This document shows positions 27,784 to 39,040 of a DNA stretch of 64,000 bases, one piece after another. Source of the DNA: Steromphala cineraria (lineage: Eukaryota > Mollusca > Gastropoda > Trochida > Trochidae); assembly GCA_916613615.1 (NCBI GenBank), contig OU744725.1, positions 63,310,575-63,374,574 of the forward strand. Direction: 5' to 3'. Numbering within the stretch: the first letter of the stretch is position 1; every line of letters starts with the position of its first letter. Both the position numbers and the translations under genes were made by a program. Below the pieces are notes generated by a model that was given only the letters and a program-made list of their open reading frames with translations, was not told where the DNA came from and did not search any database.

Positions 27784-30284
27784 TCATTTTGGTGCATATC
27801 CAAGCCATATTAAGAAAAGTTCATCGTAGGGACAATAATGACAATATCTGCTCAACTCTACATAAAGGTCGCATCTAAAGCCAATTATACAAAAACTAAA
27901 AATATGTGAGAAGATTGGTTGGCACCAGCAGATAGCATTTATTTGTGTGTACATTTGAGCCCATTTTGGTGCATATCCAAGCCATATTAAGAAAATTTCA
28001 TAGTAGGGAAAATAATGACAATATCTGCTCAACTCTACATAAAGGTCGCATCTAAAGCCAATTATACAAAAACTAAAATTCTGTGAGAAGACTGGTTGGC
28101 ACCAGCAGATAGCATTTATTTGTGTGTAAATTTGAGCTCATTTTGGTGCATATCCAAGCCATATTAAGAAAGTTCATCGTTGGGACAATAATGACAATAT
28201 ATGCTCAAATGTACAATAAGGTCGCATCTAAAGCCAATTATACAAAAACTAAAAATATGTGAGAAGATTGGTTGGCACCAGCAGATAGCATTTATTTTTG
28301 TGTACATTTGAGCTCATTTTGGTGCATATCCAAGCCATATTAAGAAAAGTTCATCGTAGGGACAATAATGACAATATCTGCTCAACTCTACATAAAGGTC
28401 GCATCTAAAGCCAATTATTAAAAAACTAAAAATCTGTGAGAAGATTGGTTGGCACCAGCAGACATCATTTATTTGTATGTACATTTGAGCTCATTTTGGT
28501 GCATATCCAAGCCATATTAAGAAAAGTTCATCGTAGGGACAATAATGACAATATCTGCTCAACTCTACATAAAGGTCGCATCTAAAGCCAATTATACAAA
28601 AACTAAAAATATGTGAGAAGATTGGTTGGCACCAGCAGATAGCATTTATTTGTGTGTACATTTGAGCCCATTTTGGTGCATATCCAAGCCATATTAAGAA
28701 AATTTCATAGTAGGGAAAATAATGACAATATCTGCTCAACTCTACATAAAGGTCGCATCTAAAGCCAATTATACAAAAACTAAAATTCTGTGAGAAGACT
28801 GGTTGGCACCAGCAGATAGCATTTATTTGTGTGTAAATTTGAGCTCATTTTGGTGCATATCCAAGCCATATTAAGAAAGTTCATCGTTGGGACAATAATG
28901 ACAATATATGCTCAAATGTACAATAAGGTCGCATCTAAAGCCAATTATACAAAAACTAAAAATATGTGAGAAGATTGGTTGGCACCAGCAGATAGCATTT
29001 ATTTTTGTGTACATTTGAGCTCATTTTGGTGCATATCCAAGCCATATTAAGAAAAGTTCATCGTAGGGACAATAATGACAATATCTGCTCAACTCTACAT
29101 AAAGGTCGCATCTAAAGCCAATTATACAAAAACTAAAAATCTGTGAGAAGATTGGTTGGCACCAGCAGATAGCATTTATTTGTGTGTACATTTGAGCTCA
29201 TTTTGGTGCATATCCAAGCTATATTAAGAAAATTTCATCGTAGGGACAATAATGACAATATATGCTCAAATGTACAATAAGGTCGCATCTAAAGCCAATT
29301 ATACAAAAACTAAAAATATGTGAGAAGATTGGTTGGCACCAGCAGATAGCATTTATTTTTGTGTACATTTGAGCTCATTTTGGTGCATATCCAAGCCATA
29401 TTAAGAAAAGTTCATCGTAGGGACAATAATGACAATATCTGCTCAACTCTACATAAAGGTCGCATCTAAAGCCAATTATTAAAAAACTAAAAATCTGTGA
29501 GAAGATTGGTTGGCACCAGCAGATATCATTTATTTGTATGTACATTTGAGCTCATTTTGGTGCATATCCAAGCCATATTAAGAAAAGTTCATCGTAGGGA
29601 CAATAATGACAATATCTGCTCAACTCTACATAAAGGTCGCATCTAAAGCCAATTATACAAAAACTAAAAATATGTGAGAAGATTGGTTGGCACCAGCAGA
29701 TAGCATTTATTTGTGTGTACATTTGAGCCCATTTTGGTGCATATCCAAGCCATATTAAGAAAATTTCATAGTAGGGAAAATAATGACAATATCTGCTCAA
29801 CTCTACATAAAGGTCGCATCTAAAGCCAATTATACAAAAACTAAAATTCTGTGAGAAGACTGGTTGGCACCAGCAGATAGCATTTATTTGTGTGTAAATT
29901 TGAGCTCATTTTGGTGCATATCCAAGCCATATTAAGAAAGTTCATCGTTGGGACAATAATGACAATATATGCTCAAATGTACAATAAGGTCGCATCTAAA
30001 GCCAATTATACAAAAACTAAAAATATGTGAGAAGATTGGTTGGCACCAGCAGATAGCATTTATTTTTGTGTACATTTGAGCTCATTTTGGTGCATATCCA
30101 AGCCATATTAAGAAAAGTTCATCGTAGGGACAATAATGACAATATCTGCTCAACTCTACATAAAGGTCGCATCTAAAGCCAATTATACAAAAACTAAAAA
30201 TCTGTGAGAAGATTGGTTGGCACCAGCAGATAGCATTTATTGGTCTGTACATTTGAGCTCATTTTGGTGCATATCCAAGCCATA
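27784..30284. repeat. Nested 4- and 6-monomer repeats (707 and 1061 bp)
   Basis: A monomer with a 1-bp deletion (ATTAAGAAAGTTCATCGTTG) recurs at 28172, 28879 and 29940. The offsets are 707 bp (4 x 177 - 1) and 1061 bp (6 x 177 - 1). The longer unit contains the 4-monomer unit plus two further monomers. GTGTGTAAATTTGAGCTC and AAAATATGTGAGAAG are further private variants of this local family. It ends where the first insertion interrupts the array. Confidence 0.85.
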
Positions 30285-30288
30285 TTAA
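30285..30288. other. TTAA target site duplication, left copy of insertion 1
   Basis: The satellite reads CCAAGCCATATTAA here and then changes to foreign sequence. The matching TTAA is at 34294-34297. Removing the insertion and one TTAA restores the normal monomer reading ATATTAAGAAAAGTTCATCG. Confidence 0.92.
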
Positions 30289-30292
30289 CCCT

Positions 30293-30454
30293 TTAAGGCC
30301 CAAGCACTGAAAAATCAGTGCTCCGTGACGTTGCCGTTAAGGCCCAAGCACTGATATTTCAGTGCTCATTCACTGACCCGTTAAGGCCCAAGCACTGAAA
30401 TTCCAGTGCTCTTTTTCAACCCCGTTAAGGCCCAAGCACTGAAATTTCAGTGCT
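30293..30454. repeat. Four 44-bp subterminal repeats, each with a palindrome
   Basis: TTAAGGCCCAAGCACTGA occurs four times at an exact 44-bp period. Each copy continues into a palindrome: 30303-30322, 30347-30366, 30391-30410 and 30435-30454. The fourth is a perfect 20-bp palindrome, AGCACTGAAATTTCAGTGCT. The first two have 8-bp arms with a 4-bp centre, and the third has one mismatch. Subterminal repeats of this kind in DNA transposons usually bind transposase; a host protein is equally possible. The repeat begins inside the terminal inverted repeat, so the end itself is part of the first unit. Confidence 0.93.
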
Positions 30455-31369
30455 CGCGCTGCTAGTCGAATGGTGAAGAAAAACGAACATTCATATCAAC
30501 AGAGGGCCTGACATCGATGAAAACAATTACAATCAGTTGTCTTTGTAATAGTATAATGCCTTATATGGAAGTAAATGTCTATTTTTAGCTGAGAAAAGTC
30601 CCTGTGGAATGCGGAAGCGATGCAATGGCGGACATCGACGAATGCCAAAGCGCACAGGTCGGCCGCGGGCGATGTTTGCCACAACCAGATCTTATAGAAC
30701 TCTCAAAGTTCCCAATTTTTCACCTTGATTGCAGATGACAATCATACACATTTTTCTTTTCATACCGCTAGGTTTATCATCAGCGAAACTCAAATACCGC
30801 AAATCTCATGCATGGTCATTTTCATCGCCCGTGTTTTCACCCAACTTTTGAAATCAAATTGGTTGACTCGAAATAAAGACCTATGGTTTGGCTTAAATTG
30901 GAATAAAGCTAAACAGAAATTATCAGCAGCCTGGAAAATGAACACATAATATTCCGTGCATTCTTTATGAAGAATTACTTTTTAGAAATGTTTTTAATTA
31001 ATTTAAAACAAATAGCCTTAATTACTTCTTCGCAGATATTTTTAATTTTGTTATGAAAATATAACCAATCCTATGCACATTAAGATCAAACAAGAATTTG
31101 ATCCAGACTTAATCAAAACGAATACTCAAATTAATTCAATAAATTAATTATAACGTAATTTCAGTTTCAGTATATTTTTTCATTTTTGATTATCCAAATG
31201 ATAAAAATAAAATTAAAAAAACGCAAATAATCACTCCAGTCCTTTGCTGCACTATACATATATTTCAGGGATTTGTAAGAGTATTCTTTTTATACTTACA
31301 GAAAATCCTGTTTCATGAAGGAGCACCACCTTGGGTAGTAGGAAATTGATATTTTTAACAATTAATTGG

Positions 31370-31490
31370 CTATATTCAGAGTTTAGCAATTTTCTGAATT
31401 TAAATTTGCCATGGCTTTTATATAAATAGTAAACTTAAAACTTCAAAGGGCCCCTTTTCATCAAATTTTACAAATTCCATGGGCTTTGGC
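31370..31490. repeat. Segment shared with insertion 2 (diverged copy 1)
   Basis: This stretch aligns by eye to 39538-39655 in the second insertion, in the same orientation. Matching landmarks are CTAT..CAGA.TTTA, AATTTTCTG, a GCCAT.GC block, TTATAT.AATAGTAA, a CAAAAT/TTCAAAGGG block and TTTTCATCAA. The match is clear but diverged, with small indels. It has no evident coding frame in either copy. Confidence 0.6.
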
Positions 31491-33337
31491 CCCTGCCTTC
31501 CCCAATCTCTCTGAATTTCCTGATATTAAAAATTATTCAATCAAATAACAATTAGGAAAATATATGAATATCTTAAATTCTGCTTTGAAACTTTAAAAGG
31601 AGCTTAGGCCAAAAAGCTCAATTGTAAATGGTCAATTTTTATACAATCAAATCAAAGATATGACCATTGGAAAAACATTTTATGCTTTAAGATTTACCTT
31701 GTTTTACAAAAATTCTTTTATGATTCATCTAATTATAAATCATGAAGTTTGACAGTTTTCCTTTTTTTAAATTTTTAACATTTAAATCTCAAATGGCTAT
31801 AAAGTCATTTTCAAAGTGTGCATGCAATCTCTGTCATTTTTGATACTTGAAATAAGGCAAGCAGTCATGCAGTCTGTAAAAAATAAACACTATGAAAGAT
31901 CAGCTCATTTATTAAGAAATCAGTTTTTCCTACAGCTTCATGGAATATTCCTATCAGTCATATATATTCATATTCAGATAATATTTTGTTAAAATTTTGC
32001 TATTTTCTTTGTTATTAATCAAATTCAAAATGAATATGAAAGTTGTTATTTCTAAAAAATTCAGGTTCAGCTTCTTCTTGCTTGTTATTTATCCAATTTA
32101 TATAGGTTGAGTTACATACAGTCATAACTTTTATTCAAAATTACTTTTAGATTGTCAGTCTTGAATAGTTAACATTTTATTTTTTTCTCATAGGGAGTTC
32201 CTCCTGATTAAAAGAACTAAGTACTCAGTAAAATGTTCAACCTCAGAGTCTATCACAATGTCTCTTCCTCCATGAATTTTATAAATTCATAAAGAATAAT
32301 CCAATGTCAAAGCCTCCCTTGTTTCTTGACAGCTGGTCAGTCAACTCCCAGCACTTTTGTGTCATATGTGTTTCTTTTAAATTTATCCATTTCAGGAAAA
32401 TTGCCTGAAAAAAAATCATAAATCAAAATTCAGGATTTTCAAAACAATTTAATGAATTGCACACAAATTTTCTGTTATAAATATAACCCATTAACTTAAA
32501 ACTAGAATTACATATTTGTGCAAATGACATGAAGCTATTCTTAGACCAGACTATGATTAGGTAAAGAGGTTGGGTAGACATGAAATATTTCTAATTAATT
32601 ATTCCTAAGATGGACATGAAAATATTCAAAAACATAAATGTTGACTTGTCAACAAAACAAAAACAGAGGAGGAAATATAGCTACAAATTATTGAGATCTA
32701 TAAATCATTAAGTATTTAAAAATTGAGAGAAATGCATAATAATGGTTCAAATATGAAATCATCACTGAACTAGTTTAAATATCAATTCATTCATGAAATC
32801 ATTAAAGTAGATTGAATATCCAACAATTAAAAACTATAAAACCAAAAATATGATAAATTTCTTAATAAGACTTGAATAATCATAAATTTGAATATTAATA
32901 ATGAATATGGATATAACAGAAATATTTCTAAGTTATGATATTTCAAAATAAATCTGTTAAGATCTCTTGATAAATTGATATTCACAATCCAGAGAAAACT
33001 TATGTTCCATATCCACTTCATTCAGATATCACAAAACAACTTCAATTCCCAAAAAACTATAATATATTCATAATCTTACTAATTTCATAAATAATGTGAC
33101 ATTAAATTAGCTGATCTGTGATTTCAAATTATATATAGGTGTATATGATGACATTTTACAGCTATTTGTTCAAACTGAATATTATCAAATATATCAATGT
33201 TTTTTAATTATTTTTAAAATGCCTGAATCTTTTATGATCCAGATTCCAAGCTAAATGACATTTGGAAAAATTTCATTACTCGACATAAAAACAATTACCA
33301 ATCAGGTGGCCCTGATAATTTGATACTTTGTTTTAGT

Positions 33338-33343
33338 ACTTAC
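33338..33343 (-). promoter_or_regulatory. Splice-donor-like GTAAGT on the minus strand, insertion 1
   Basis: Read on the minus strand the sequence is ATTCTAA then GTAAGTACT, a near-consensus 5' splice site. It lies at the edge of the GC-richer patch 33353-33700. No partner acceptor can be assigned. Such a hexamer is expected by chance in a few kb, so the call rests on the parallel site in insertion 2. Confidence 0.25.
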
Positions 33344-34242
33344 TTAGAATGCAAAGTTGCTGAGAATTGCGACGGTCAGGTAGACTGTATGTGACATCCG
33401 TGCGTTGTTTACATTTCCATATTTTTGGCACACGTCGATGTGGAACATTTGTTGAACCTCGATTTACACCACAATAATAACATCACGCCCTTCAAATCTC
33501 AGTTTCGGTATGGTCCTTAAGAAATCCATGACAAAATTCGTCAGATACCGTATCATGACTGGCGAGATGGAAATAGATTTAAGGGCCGCATTACAGTCTA
33601 GCTGACACTTGAAGAGGAATTCGAAGTGATTGTTTGTGTCTGGCAAGCGGCACGAGGCGAAATGGCGAGGCCTTCTGTAATCCTTGTTGAAAAAGTTTAT
33701 CAAATTATTTCACTGCACCAACGTTGATTTATTTTGACCCAATGTCATCTCAATCATAGTTCATATGCAAAAACTTTGCAGTTGGAAAAATGTTTCCGAG
33801 CGCGACAAAAACTCTATGTGAAGATGTAGGTCATGTTATAGACGCGACTATTTCCCGCACAGCTGATCACTAACATTACCTACCTAGATGTACCTCAAAC
33901 GAAATGCGATTGTTTAAATCATTTCGGAAATTAATATTTTAATTTCATTCAGATATTTCACAAAGAAATTAACAAAGAATTTTTGTGTTTCAACATTCAA
34001 AGAAAGGATTGTTATTCTGTAAACAAAAAATATAAAATATATGTTTTTTCAAATGAAATTTACATGCCGTAGAAAGTGAAAGTGATTGAACAAACATCGT
34101 TGAGACTTATTATTATCAGTTTAATTTTGGTTACACTGTAAACATGCAGTCATTTCAATTGCAAATATCCCTAGAGCACCTAGCACGTTCACGGCCACTG
34201 TCTCCGGGCCTTAAGCCACTGCAACATTGTAACACTTACTAC

Positions 34243-34270
34243 TGTGACGTAAGCAAACTGTTACGTCACA
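34243..34270. promoter_or_regulatory. 10-bp inverted repeat with CRE-like half sites near the right end of insertion 1
   Basis: TGTGACGTAA at 34243-34252 and TTACGTCACA at 34261-34270 are perfect reverse complements with an 8-bp centre. TGACGTAA is a CREB/ATF/C-EBP-type site in animals. The pair sits 24 bp from the transposon end, so it could be either a transposase site or a bZIP site. The right end has no copy of the 44-bp repeat found on the left, so the two ends are asymmetric. Confidence 0.55.
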
Positions 34271-34293
34271 CAACAGTTGTGAGTCATAAAGGG

Positions 34294-34297
34294 TTAA
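34294..34297. other. TTAA target site duplication, right copy of insertion 1
   Basis: The element ends GAGTCATAAAGGG and is followed by TTAAGAAAAGTTCATCG, which resumes the satellite at the point where it broke off at 30288. Confidence 0.92.
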
Positions 34298-37200
34298 GAA
34301 AAGTTCATCGTAGGGACAATAATGACAATATCTGCTCAACTCTACATAAAGGTCGCATCTAAAGCCAATTATACAAAAACTAAAAATCTGTGAGAAGCTT
34401 GGTTGGCACCAGCAGATAGCATTTATTTGTGTGTACATTTGAGCCCATTTTGGTGCATATCCAAGCCATATTAAGAAAATTTCATCGTAGGGAAAATAAT
34501 GACAATATGTGCTCAACTCTACATAAAGGTCGCATCTAAAGCCAATTATACAAAAATTAAAAATCTGTGAGAAGATTGGTTGGCACCAGCAGATAGCATT
34601 GACTTTTGTGTACATTTGAGCCCATTTTGGTGCATATCCAAGCCATATTAAGAACATTTCATCGTAGGGACAATAATGACAATATCTGCTCAAATGTACA
34701 ATAAGGTCGCATCTAAAGCCAATTATACAAAAACTAAAAATCTGTGAGAAGATTGGTTGGCACCAGCAGATTGCATTGATTTTTGTGTACATTTGAGCCC
34801 ATTTTGGTGCATATCCAAGCCATATTAAGAACATTTCATCGTAGGGAAAATAATGACAATATCTGCTCAACTCTACATAAAGGTCGCATCTAAAGCCAAT
34901 TATACAAAAACTAAAAATCTGTGAGAAGACTGGTTGGCACCAGCAGATAGCATTTATTTGTCTGTACATTTGAGCTCATTTTGGTGCATATCCAAGCCAT
35001 ATTAAGAAAAGTTCATCGTAGGGACAATAATGACAATATCTGCTCAACTCTACATAAAGGTCGCATCTCAAGCCAATTATACAAAAACTAAAAATTTGTG
35101 AGAAGATTGGTTGGCACCAGCAGATAGCATTTATTGGTCTGTACATTTGAGCTCATTTTGGTGCATATCCAAGCCATATTAAGAAAAGTTCATCGTAGGG
35201 ACAATAATGACAATATCTGCTCAACTCTACATAAAGGTCGCATCTAAAGCCAATTATACAAAAACTAAAAATCTGTGAGAAGATTGGTTGGCACCAGCAG
35301 ATAGCATTGATTTTTGTGTACATTTGAGCCCATTTTGGTGCATATCCAAGCCATATTAAGAAAACTTCATCGTAGGGACAATAATGACAATATCTGCTCA
35401 AATGTACAATAAGGTCGCATCTAAAGCCAATTATACAAAAACTAAAAATCTGTGAGAAGATTCGTTGGCACCAGCAGATAGCATTGATTTTTGTGTACAT
35501 TTGAGCCCATTTTGGTGCATATCCAAGCCATATTAAGAAAACTTCATCGTGGGGACAATAATGACAATATCTGCTCAAGTGTACAATAAGGTCGCATCTA
35601 AAGCCAATTATACAAAAACTAAAAATCTGTGAGAACATTGGTTGGCACCAGCAGATTGCATTGATTTTTGTGTACATTTGAGCCCATTTTGGTGCATATC
35701 CAAGCCATATTAAAAACATTTCATCGTAGGGAAAATAATGACAATATCTGCTCAACTCTACATAAAGGTCGAATCTAAAGCCAATTATACAAAAACTAAA
35801 AATCTGTGAGAAGACTGGTTGGCACCAGCAGATAGCATTTATTTGTGTGTACATTTGAGCTCATTTTGGTGCATATCCAAGCCATATTAAGAAAAGTTCA
35901 TCGTTGGGACAATAATGACAATATATGCTCAAATGTACAATAAGGTCGCATCTAAAGCCAATTATACAAAAACTAAAAATCTGTGAGAAGATTGGTTGGC
36001 ACCAGCAGATAGCATTTATTTGTCTGTACATTTGAGCCCATTTTGGTGCATATCCAAGCCATATTAAGAACGTTTCATCGTAGGGAAAATAATGACAATA
36101 TCTGCTCAACTCTACATAAAGGTCGCATCTAAAGCCAATTATACAAAAACTAAAAATCTGTGAGAAGATTGGTTGGCACCAGCAGATAGCATTTATTTGT
36201 CTGTACATTTGAGCTCATTTTGGTGCATATCCAAGCCATATTAAGAAAAGTTCATCGTAGGGACAATAATGACAATATCTGCTCAACTCTACATAAAGGT
36301 CGCATCTCAAGCCAATTATACAAAAACTAAAAATCTGTGAGAAGATTGGTTGGCACCAGCAGATAGCATTTATTGGTCTGTACATTTGAGCTCATTTTGG
36401 TGCATATCCAAGCCATATTAAGAAAAGTTCATCGTAGGGACAATAATGACAATATATGCTCAAATGTACAATAAGGTCGCATCTAAAGCCAATTATATAA
36501 AAACTAAAAATCTGTGAGCAGATTGGTTGGCACCAGCAGATAGCATTGATTTTTGTGTACATTTGAGCCCATTTTGGTGCATATCCAAGCCATATTAAGA
36601 AAATGTCATCGTAGGGAAAATAATGACAATATCTGCTCAAATCTACATAAAGGTCGCATCTAAAGCCAATTATACAAAAACTAAAAATCTGTGAGAAGAC
36701 TGGTTGGCACCAGCAGATAGCATTTATTTGTGTGTACATTTGAGCCCATTTTGGTGCATATCCAAGCCATATTAAGAAAAGTTCATCGTTGGGACAATAA
36801 TGACAATATATGCTCAAATGTACAATAAGGTCGCATCTAAAGCCAATTATACAAAAACTAAAAATCTGTGAGAAGATTGGTTGGCACCAGCAGATAGCAT
36901 TTATTTTTGTGTACATTTGAGCCCATTTTGGTGCATATCCAAGCCATATTAAGAAAATTTCATCGTAGGGAAAATAATGACAATATCTGCTCAACTCTAC
37001 ATAAAGGTCGCATCTCAAGCCAATTATACAAAAACTAAAAATCTGTGAGAAGAATGGTTGGCACCAGCAGATAGCATTTATTGGTCTGTACATTTGAGCT
37101 CATTTTGGTGCATATCCAAGCCATATTAAGAAAAGTTCATCGTAGGGACAATAATGACAATATATGCTCAAATGTACAATAAGGTCGCATCTAAAGCCAA

Positions 37201-38264
37201 TTATATAAAAACTAAAAATCTGTGAGAAGATTGGTTGGCACCAGCAGATAGCATTGATTTTTGTGTACATTTGAGCCCATTTTGGTGCATATCCAAGCCA
37301 TATTAAGAAAATTTCATCGTAGGGAAAATAATGACAATATCTGCTCAACTCTACATAAAGGTCGCATCTAAAGCCAAATATACAAAAACTAAAAATCTGT
37401 GAGAAGATTGGTTGGCACCAGCAGATAGCATTTATTTGTGTGTACATTTGAGCCCATTTTGGTGCATATCCAAGCCATATTAAGAAAAGTTCATCGTAGG
37501 GAAAATAATGACAATATCTGCTCAACTCTACATAAAGGTCGCATCTAAAGCCAATTATACAAAAACTAAAAATCTGTGAGAAGATTGGTTGGCACCAGCA
37601 GATAGCATTTATTTGTGTGTACATTTGAGCTCATTTTGGTGCATATCCAAGCCATATTAAGAAAAGTTCATCGTTGGGACAATAATGACAATATATGCTC
37701 AAATGTACAATAAGGTCGCATCTAAAGCCAATTATACAAAAACTAAAAATCTGTGAGAAGATTGGTTGGCACCAGCAGATAGCATTTATTTTTGTGTACA
37801 TTTGAGCCCATTTTGGTGCATATCCAAGCCATATTAAGAAAATTTCATCGTAGGGAAAATAATGACAATATCTGCTCAACTCTACATAAAGGTCGCATTT
37901 AAAGCCAATTATACAAAAACTAAAAATCTGTGAGTAGATTGGTTGGCACCAGCAGATAGCATTTATTTGTCTGTACATTTGAGCTCATTTTGGTGCATAT
38001 CCAAGCCATATTAAGAAAAGTTCATCGTAGGGAAAATAATGACAATATCTGCTCAACTCTACATAAAGGTCGCATCTAAAGCCAATTATACAAAAACTAA
38101 AAATCTGTGAGAAGATTGGTTGGCACCAGCAGATAGCATTTATTGGTCTGTACATTTGAGCTAATTTTGGTGCATATCCAAGCCATATTAAGAAAAGTTC
38201 ATCGTAGGGACAATAATGACAATATCTGCTCAACTCTACATAAAGGTCGCATCTAAAGCCAATT
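34298..38264. repeat. 177-bp tandem satellite, block 2 (about 22 monomers)
   Basis: The same monomer in the same orientation as block 1, continuing the monomer that insertion 1 interrupted. Class A and B monomers are present; I see no class C. Two variants are common here: AAGAACATTTCATCG, and GAGCTCATTTTGG in place of GAGCCCATTTTGG. The latter turns TGG into TGA in the open minus frame and creates a GAGCTC site. The block ends in mid-monomer at the second insertion. Confidence 0.97.
38261..38264. other. Target duplication at the left edge of insertion 2
   Basis: The satellite reads AAAGCCAATTA at 38255-38265 and then departs. On the right the satellite resumes as AATTATAC from 40871. Comparison with the normal GCCAATTATAC gives a duplication of AATT, or AATTA if one end base is counted as target. 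TTAA immediately flanks CCTATCGCC on both sides as well, but a TTAA model would need four extra bases at the target. Confidence 0.7.
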
Positions 38265-38276
38265 AACCTATCGCCA
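38265..38276 (+). repeat. Left terminal inverted repeat of insertion 2
   Basis: AACCTATCGCCA, pairing perfectly with 40859-40870. Beyond this the ends diverge (GACGAGAG on the left, CCTGTCAA on the right after reverse complement). Confidence 0.88.
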
Positions 38277-38304
38277 GACGAGAGATAACCACGCCCCTTG
38301 AAAT

Positions 38305-38319
38305 AAAGGGAGGTAACTC
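38305..38319. other. AAAGGGAGGTAACTC motif
   Basis: A 15-bp motif near the left end of insertion 2. It closely resembles AAAGGGAGATAACTC, a short sequence I recall as dispersed in mollusc genomes. It is the only taxonomic hint in the window and rests on memory, not on a search. Confidence 0.4.
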
Positions 38320-39040
38320 TTGTTATGTCCGACAAACAAAGGCACGTTGTCACTGACGCGAGCGTAACGGACAATGGTATTTCGTTTGTAATAACTGTCT
38401 AATTATAGAATGCAGAACAAAATAACCGATTGAAAAAGTTTCTGTATGGTTCATTATCCTAATTTCAATAATTTTCAAACACATTTGACGAATATATAGT
38501 TTGCGTGCAACAGAAAACAAATGCGGAAGTGCCGATTATGTGGTATGACGGACATAAGAGTTCACGAAGATTTATAGGAAAAAATGACATATCTGATCAT
38601 ATAAATAAAAAATCTCTTATATGTTATGATGAACCAATCCATTACGCTTTTGTAAATTCATATAAAGTATATGTACCACACTCCTCCGACCCCCGACCCC
38701 GGCGCCCCTCAAGATAATAAACAAAAACAATAACAAAAAGTGCAGATGCTGCTTAATATTGTTTCCGGGATGCGTACTATATGTCAATTACGACAACAGA
38801 AACAACTACGTTTATTCCTTGTTATTATTCATTTTTTACGTAATAACATCAACAGTTCATGTTGATTTTTGAAAACCTATAGGCTATATATTGTAAGGCG
38901 ATTGTCAAAATCCATACTGTCAAAATCACATATATATAGCTTAGACTTAACGGCAAAGTAACTTAAAAACGACGAAGGGGCCTTCCATAATAGTAATATT
39001 CATTTTAACAGGAAGACTAAAAATATTTTTTATATTTCAT

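Larger units (their letters stand above)
1..30284. repeat. 177-bp tandem satellite, block 1 (about 171 monomers)
   Basis: Every 177 bp the sequence returns to the same landmarks in the same order: CATATCCAAGCCATATTAAG, TTCATCGTAGGGA, AATAATGACAATATCTGCTC, GTCGCATCTAAAGCCAATTA, a run of A, CTGTGAGAAGATTGGTTGGC, ACCAGCAGATAGCATT and GTACATTTGAG. All copies lie head to tail in one orientation. Copies differ mostly by substitutions and rarely by 1-2 bp indels. Three classes are defined by the stretch after CTGCTC: A (AAATGTACAATAAGG), B (AACTCTACATAAAGG) and C (AACTCTGCATAAGGG). A second polymorphism is GACAATAATG versus GAAAATAATG. The array runs off the left edge of the window, so its true start is not seen. 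I do not recognise the family by name. It could be pericentromeric or another heterochromatic array; the sequence alone does not say which. Confidence 0.98.
30455..34242. other. Interior of insertion 1, AT-rich, no gene recognised
   Basis: About 3.8 kb of mostly AT-rich unique sequence. GC-richer patches lie at about 30590-30680 and 33360-33700. The frames 30496-30684 (minus), 30725-30949 (plus), 32827-33021 (minus) and 33464-33703 (minus, 79 codons) are short, resemble no family I know and have no supporting context. The 33464-33703 frame is the least implausible, because it lies in the GC-richer patch just upstream, on the minus strand, of a splice-donor-like site at 33338-33343. The patch might be an exon of a captured non-coding transcript. 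Confidence 0.6.
30289..34293. mobile_element. 4005-bp TTAA-flanked DNA transposon, piggyBac-type, non-autonomous
   Basis: The element starts CCCTTTAAGGCCC, and the reverse complement of its end reads CCCTTTATGACTC. This gives 7 bp of perfect terminal inverted repeat and 10 matches in the first 13 bp. The flanking duplication is TTAA. TTAA duplication together with ends starting CCC is the established hallmark of the piggyBac superfamily. No transposase is visible: the longest open frames are 60-80 codons and show no DDD/DDE-type domain I recognise, so it would depend on an enzyme made elsewhere. Its left end carries a 44-bp palindromic repeat array and its right end a 10-bp inverted repeat. 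It inserted into a single satellite monomer without other rearrangement. An unrelated superfamily that also targets TTAA cannot be excluded. Confidence 0.82.

Noticed and set aside
1..30284. CRISPR array
   Set aside because: The repeat is a full 177-bp monomer with no unique spacers, and the context is eukaryotic satellite.
33464..33703. 79-codon minus frame in insertion 1 as a gene
   Set aside because: Short, unlike any family I recognise, no context beyond a possible splice donor downstream. It is mentioned in the interior description only.
30289..34293. A transposase gene in insertion 1
   Set aside because: No frame longer than 79 codons and no recognisable catalytic or DNA-binding motif.
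38505..38717. 70-codon plus frame in insertion 2 as a gene
   Set aside because: Low complexity end, no recognised domain, no start or promoter context; chance length for AT-rich DNA.
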